Shown: positions 5,665 through 8,634 of the stretch, in pieces
How positions within the stretch are numbered: the first letter of the stretch is position 1
Layout: every line of letters begins with the position of its first letter
DNA from: Leucobacter sp.
Lineage (GTDB): Bacteria > Actinomycetota > Actinomycetes > Actinomycetales > Microbacteriaceae
Reading direction: 5' to 3'
DNA length: 8,634 bases
Assembly: GCA_031178565.1 (NCBI GenBank)
Contig: JAPSIU010000113.1
Location: forward strand, 1 to 8,634
Notes under the pieces: generated by a model
Databases searched by the model: none
The model's input: only the letters and a program-made list of their open reading frames with translations
What the model was told of the DNA's origin: nothing
Translations under genes and position numbers: made by a program

Positions 5665-7179
5665 TCATCCTGCGCGACCGGAGGAAGTCGCAGGATCTGA
5701 TTCGTCGCTCGTGCGCTCCTGGGATCGCACCCCGGAGGGCCGGCTCATCGACTCGGCCTCGGTGACGCTCTTCGCCAGCAGCTCGTCCTCGGTCTCGCCG
5801 CGCACGATGAGTCTGGACGCGCCGTCGCGCACCGCGACCACCGGGGGGCGCGGGACGTAGTTGTAGTTGCTCGCGAGCGACCAGCAGTAGGCGCCGGTGG
5901 CCGCGACCGCGAGGACGTCCCCCGGTCGCACATCGCCCGGCAGGAGGTCGCGCTGCACCACGACGTCTCCCGACTCGCAGTGCATCCCGACGACGCGCAC
6001 GAGCGCGGGCTCCGCGGCGCTCACCCGGTTCGCGAGCCGCACCTGGTAATCCGCGCCGTAGAGCGCCGGCCGCGCATTGTCGCTCATGCCGCCGTCCACG
6101 CTCACGTACAGCCGCTCCGCGTAGCCGAGATCCGCGGGATCCGCTGCGGCGTCCGTGCCCGCGAGGCGCACGGGTTTCGTCGTTCCGACCGTGTAGAGGG
6201 TGACGCCGGCCTGGCCGATGACCGCTCGGCCGGGTTCGAAGGCGAGCTTCGGGATGGCGATCCCGAACTCCCGCGCGCTGCTCTCGACGATGTCCGCGAG
6301 CTCTCGCGCGATGTCGGCGATCGCCGGGATCTCGTCCGCCTGCGCGCTCGTGTAGGCGATGCCGAATCCGCCGCCGAGGTTGAGCTCGGGAACGGGGGCG
6401 CCCGTGATCCCCTCAAGCTCCCGGTACACGCTCAGCAGTCGGCGCGCCGATTCCCGGAAGCCGTCGGTCGCGAAGATCTGGGAGCCGATGTGGCAGTGGA
6501 GCCCGACGAACTCGAGGCTCTCGTGGGCGAGGATCGCGCGCACGAGACGCGGAGCGTCGCCGAGCGGCTGGCCGAACTTCTGATCCTCGTGAGAGGTCGC
6601 GAGGAAGTCGTGGGTCGAGGCGTGCACACCGCTGTTGACCCGGAGCCGCACCCGCTGGCGCCTCCCCGACGCCGCGGCGGCAGCGGCGGTCCGCTCGGTC
6701 TCGACCTCGCTGTCGATGATGATCGTGCCGACTCCCGCGTCGACCGCACGCGCGATCTCGCGCTCGGACTTGTTGTTGCCGTGGAATCCGATCCGAGAGG
6801 GATCCACTCCCGCGGCGAGCGCGACGGCGAGCTCTCCCCCGCTCGCGACATCGATCGCGAGGCCCTCCTCGTCCATCCACCGCGCGACCTCCACGCACAG
6901 GAACGCCTTGCCCGCGTAGTACACGGCAGCCGTGGTGCCGATGCGCTCGGCCTCGGCCTGCAGCGCCTCGCGGACCTCGCGCGCACGGGCGCGGGCGGCC
7001 TCCTCGTCGACCACGTAGAGCGGGGAGCCGTACTTCTCGACGAGCTCGGTCGCGCGGATCCCGCCGATCTTGAGCTGTCCGCACTCGCGGCCGCGGCGCG
7101 CCGAGGGAGGGAAGACCCTGGGGTCGACGCCGTTCGGGTCGTCGAAGGACGCGGCGGTCGCGGTCGGCGCCTGGGTCAT
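5665..7179 (-). CDS. lysA: Diaminopimelate decarboxylase
   Basis: PLP-dependent fold-III decarboxylase that converts meso-2,6-diaminopimelate to L-lysine and CO2, the last lysine step, in the cytoplasm. The 504-residue product has the expected order: a short leader (residues 1-40), then an alanine-racemase-like TIM barrel with YYAGKAF carrying the PLP-binding Lys91, HIGSQ at 230-234, the phosphate-binding GGGFG at 269-273 and EPGR at 315-318. The C-terminal beta domain has CESGD at 401-405, with the Cys401 that reaches the partner subunit's active site, and GAYCWSLASNYN. It is somewhat longer than the roughly 420-480 residues common in the family because of a hydrophilic tail of about 28 residues after TEAESM, rich in Ser, Asp, Glu and Arg. 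The TGA stop lies 26 nt before the preferred hom start, so the two are almost certainly co-transcribed. Confidence 0.96.
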   Translation of the reverse strand: MTQAPTATAASFDDPNGVDPRVFPPSARRGRECGQLKIGGIRATELVEKYGSPLYVVDEEAARARAREVREALQAEAERIGTTAAVYYAGKAFLCVEVARWMDEEGLAIDVASGGELAVALAAGVDPSRIGFHGNNKSEREIARAVDAGVGTIIIDSEVETERTAAAAAASGRRQRVRLRVNSGVHASTHDFLATSHEDQKFGQPLGDAPRLVRAILAHESLEFVGLHCHIGSQIFATDGFRESARRLLSVYRELEGITGAPVPELNLGGGFGIAYTSAQADEIPAIADIARELADIVESSAREFGIAIPKLAFEPGRAVIGQAGVTLYTVGTTKPVRLAGTDAAADPADLGYAERLYVSVDGGMSDNARPALYGADYQVRLANRVSAAEPALVRVVGMHCESGDVVVQRDLLPGDVRPGDVLAVAATGAYCWSLASNYNYVPRPPVVAVRDGASRLIVRGETEDELLAKSVTEAESMSRPSGVRSQERTSDESDPATSSGRAG

Positions 7180-7185
7180 CGTTCG

Positions 7186-7190
7186 CTCCT
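7186..7190 (-). promoter_or_regulatory. Ribosome binding site that sets the lysA start
   Basis: AGGAG lies 6 nt before the ATG at 7179-7177. The reading frame stays open upstream to an ATG at 7227, but that earlier codon has no comparable site and would add 16 polar residues before MTQAPTATAA. The 7179 start is therefore preferred. Confidence 0.75.
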
Positions 7191-7315
7191 GCTCGGTGGT
7201 CTGGGTCGTGTTCGCGGACGCTCGCAACGGTGGGCCGGCAGGCCTGTGGCGAGCGGACCCGGATTGGCCCCTGAAGCCGTGCGAACGGAGAAGGTGTCTC
7301 GGAACGAACCCGTCC

Positions 7316-7321
7316 AGCTTA
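7316..7321 (-). promoter_or_regulatory. Candidate -10 element for lysA-hom-thrB
   Basis: On the minus strand TAAGCT sits in the context CGGTAAGCTGG, a good match to the TANNNT form of actinobacterial -10 boxes. No convincing -35 hexamer lies 16-19 nt upstream. If used, transcription would begin near 7309, giving a leader of about 130 nt before lysA. The 178-nt gap here is one of the two longest in the window, which supports an internal promoter, but this rests on sequence appearance only. Confidence 0.35.
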
Positions 7322-7326
7322 CCGTG

Positions 7327-7357
7327 CCCCGCATGCCGACCCGTGAGGGGCGCGGGG
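7327..7357 (-). other. Weak inverted repeat just after the DUF2993 stop
   Basis: CCCCGC at 7327-7332 pairs perfectly with GCGGGG at 7352-7357, giving a 6-bp all-GC stem with a 19-nt loop that begins directly after the TGA of the DUF2993 gene. No T-tract follows on the minus strand. It could slow or stop transcription before the possible lysA promoter, but such a short stem with a large loop may be chance at this GC content. Confidence 0.25.
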
Positions 7358-8119
7358 TCAGCCGCAGCTGCCGGGCTCGAGCCGGGTCGGGTCGGAGAAG
7401 ATGTCCGGCGCGAGTCGTGCGCTGATCGTCGCCGATCCCGTGCTGGAGAGTGCGATGTCCGTGAGTTCGATGCCCGCGGGGAGCCGGTCCCGCACGCACA
7501 CGGTGTGCGGGCTGAGGATGGGGTCGAGCAGCGATCCCGTGGCCTGCGCGATCTGCTCGGCGTCGAGGTCGAACCCTGCGGCGCTGACCCCGCGCGGCTC
7601 GATCTCGATGTCGCCGTTCGCGACCGCGAGCCCGAGAGACGCCGTCAGGGGAACCTGCTGCCCGAGGATGTCGACCGAGCGCCCCACCACCAGCTCGCCG
7701 TCGCTGACCTCACCCGTCTGAGCGACGCCCGAGGTCAGCATCTCCACGACCGGACCGAGCTGTTCCTTCGGCACCGTGAGCGTCGCGGTCCCCCCGCTGA
7801 TCTCGCCCCGCTGCGGATCGAACGGCGAGAAATCGGCGTGCGCAGAGGCCTCGAGCTCGATCCCCTCGAGGATGGGGGCGTCCGGGATAGTCACGGTGAC
7901 GTCGCCGACGCCGCCCCGCACGGCGTTCAGCAGCGCGGATCCGCCGAGAGAGACCTCGACGGGATGATCGTCGGTGAGCCGCAGCTGATCGCGCACCGCG
8001 TTCTCGATGACACCGGGGATGATGAGTCGCAGGGCGAACTCCGCCGCCCCCGCGAGCACTCCCAGGGCGATGACGACGGCCAGGATCCCGGCCCACCGCC
8101 TCGGTCTGCGCTCAGCCAT
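7358..8119 (-). CDS. DUF2993 (LmeA-like) membrane-anchored extracytoplasmic protein
   Basis: A 253-residue protein with an N-terminal basic stretch (MAERRPRRW), one hydrophobic segment at about residues 9-33 that acts as signal anchor or uncleaved signal peptide, and then a soluble beta-rich domain outside the membrane. The body fits the actinobacterial DUF2993 family: IPGVIENAVRDQL after the anchor, VEVSLGGSALLNAVRGGVGDVTVTIPDAP, and repeated amphipathic beta strands. Mycobacterial LmeA of this family binds phospholipid and affects lipoarabinomannan maturation; whether that role applies here is inference. No lipobox cysteine is present. The only two cysteines, C208 and C252, lie in the exported domain and could form a disulfide. 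The ATG at 8119 has GGGAGG about ten bases upstream. It sits between argS and lysA, with no obvious functional link to either. Confidence 0.8.
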   Translation of the reverse strand: MAERRPRRWAGILAVVIALGVLAGAAEFALRLIIPGVIENAVRDQLRLTDDHPVEVSLGGSALLNAVRGGVGDVTVTIPDAPILEGIELEASAHADFSPFDPQRGEISGGTATLTVPKEQLGPVVEMLTSGVAQTGEVSDGELVVGRSVDILGQQVPLTASLGLAVANGDIEIEPRGVSAAGFDLDAEQIAQATGSLLDPILSPHTVCVRDRLPAGIELTDIALSSTGSATISARLAPDIFSDPTRLEPGSCG

Positions 8120-8155
8120 CGTCTCCCGACCTCCCGTTGTCCGTACCGGACGGGC

Positions 8156-8634
8156 TCAGATCCGCTCGGGGGCGCCGACCCCGATCAGATCGAGTCCGTT
8201 GCGCAGCACCTGCCCCGCGGCGTCGTTGAGCCAGAGGCGGGTGCGGTGCAGATCCTCGATCGGCGCATCCCCCATCGGCAGCACCCGGCAGTTGTCGTAC
8301 CAGCGGTGGTACGCCCCGGCGAGCTCCTCGAGGAAGCGGGCGACGCGGTGCGGCTCGCGCAGCTCGGCCGCGCCCGCCACGATGCCGGGGTACTGCTGCA
8401 GCTTGCCGAGCAGCTCGGCCTCGGTCTCGTGCGTGAGCAGCTCGGGGGCGAAGGCACTGCGATCGACCCCGGCGGCGGCGGCGTTGCGATCCACCGCGCA
8501 GGTGCGGGCGTGCGCGTACTGGACGTAGAAGACGGGGTTGTCGCTCGACGGCGAGAAGCTGCGCAGCCGCTCGAACGACATGTCCCGCGCCAGCAGGTCG
8601 CTGATCGCCTGGTAGGCGGCGGCCCGCTCGGGGC
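8156..8634 (-). CDS. argS: Arginyl-tRNA synthetase, C-terminal part (5' end outside window)
   Basis: Cytoplasmic class I aminoacyl-tRNA synthetase that charges tRNA-Arg with arginine using ATP. Only the last 158 codons are visible, of roughly 550-580 usual for the family; the catalytic HIGH/KMSKS region lies beyond the window edge. The visible part carries the hallmark NPVFYVQYAHAR stretch, followed by the helical DALR anticodon-binding domain with RVARFLEELAGAYHRWYDNC and HRTRLWLNDAAGQVLRNG, and ends in GVGAPERI, a normal ArgS C-terminus. The segment just before NPVFYVQYAHAR (RDMSFERLRSFSPSS) lacks the aspartate-rich run (like LDFDLDL) that I remember from many homologues. The stop is TGA at 8158-8156; the DUF2993 gene starts 36 nt further on, so co-transcription is likely. 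Identity is secure. Confidence 0.95.
   Translation of the reverse strand, partial: PERAAAYQAISDLLARDMSFERLRSFSPSSDNPVFYVQYAHARTCAVDRNAAAAGVDRSAFAPELLTHETEAELLGKLQQYPGIVAGAAELREPHRVARFLEELAGAYHRWYDNCRVLPMGDAPIEDLHRTRLWLNDAAGQVLRNGLDLIGVGAPERI

Noticed and set aside
5639..5668. hom start at ATG 5668 overlapping the lysA stop
   Set aside because: The ATGA overlap is attractive, but a perfect AAGGAG with ideal spacing points to GTG 5638, and the extra ten residues match no part of the dehydrogenase fold.
7180..7357. Lysine riboswitch (L box) upstream of lysA
   Set aside because: The possible leader of about 130 nt is shorter than an L box, and I see none of its conserved multi-helix layout.
8133..8154. 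Small inverted repeat between argS and the DUF2993 gene as a terminator
   Set aside because: The stem is only 4+4 bp with a 3-nt bulge and no T-run, in a 36-nt gap that suggests co-transcription. It partly overlaps the downstream ribosome binding site, but this is too weak to list.

Overview
The window is a high-GC chromosomal segment in which every supported gene lies on the minus strand. The order in the direction of transcription is argS (3' end only), a DUF2993 membrane-anchored protein, lysA, hom, thrB, rho and prfA (5' part only). GC content, frequent GTG starts and the gene order point to an actinobacterium. The wording of the proteins (ArgS C-terminus, LysA, Rho RNA-binding domain) suggests Microbacteriaceae, perhaps a Leucobacter relative; that last step is a guess from memory. 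No mobile element, CRISPR array, tRNA or rRNA is visible.

Layout. Positions 8634-8156 hold the argS 3' end. A 36-nt gap leads to the DUF2993 gene (8119-7358). A 178-nt gap (7357-7180) may hold a promoter and a leader for lysA (7179-5665). The genes lysA, hom (5638-4328) and thrB (4331-3393) are tightly packed; hom and thrB overlap by four bases. They make lysine from meso-diaminopimelate and carry aspartate semialdehyde to homoserine and O-phosphohomoserine; thrC is not in the block. A 221-nt gap (3392-3172) with a perfect 9-bp hairpin and a 12-bp palindrome precedes the rho-family gene (3171-1096). A 100-nt gap with two hairpins separates it from prfA (995 to the window edge), which has normal RF1 motifs.

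The surprise is the protein at the rho position. Its cold-shock-type RNA-binding domain looks like that of any actinobacterial Rho, but its ATPase domain has lost the key residues while keeping frame and alignment length. The P-loop lysine and threonine, the catalytic glutamate with its neighbours, the Q-loop and the R-loop lysine are all replaced; the Walker B aspartate and the arginine-finger equivalent remain. The N-terminal Rho_N (SAP-like) module is also absent, replaced by a disordered tail of about 310 residues. The simplest reading is a Rho pseudo-ATPase that still binds RNA. Either a second, canonical rho exists elsewhere in the genome or this lineage has lost Rho motor activity; the window cannot tell which.
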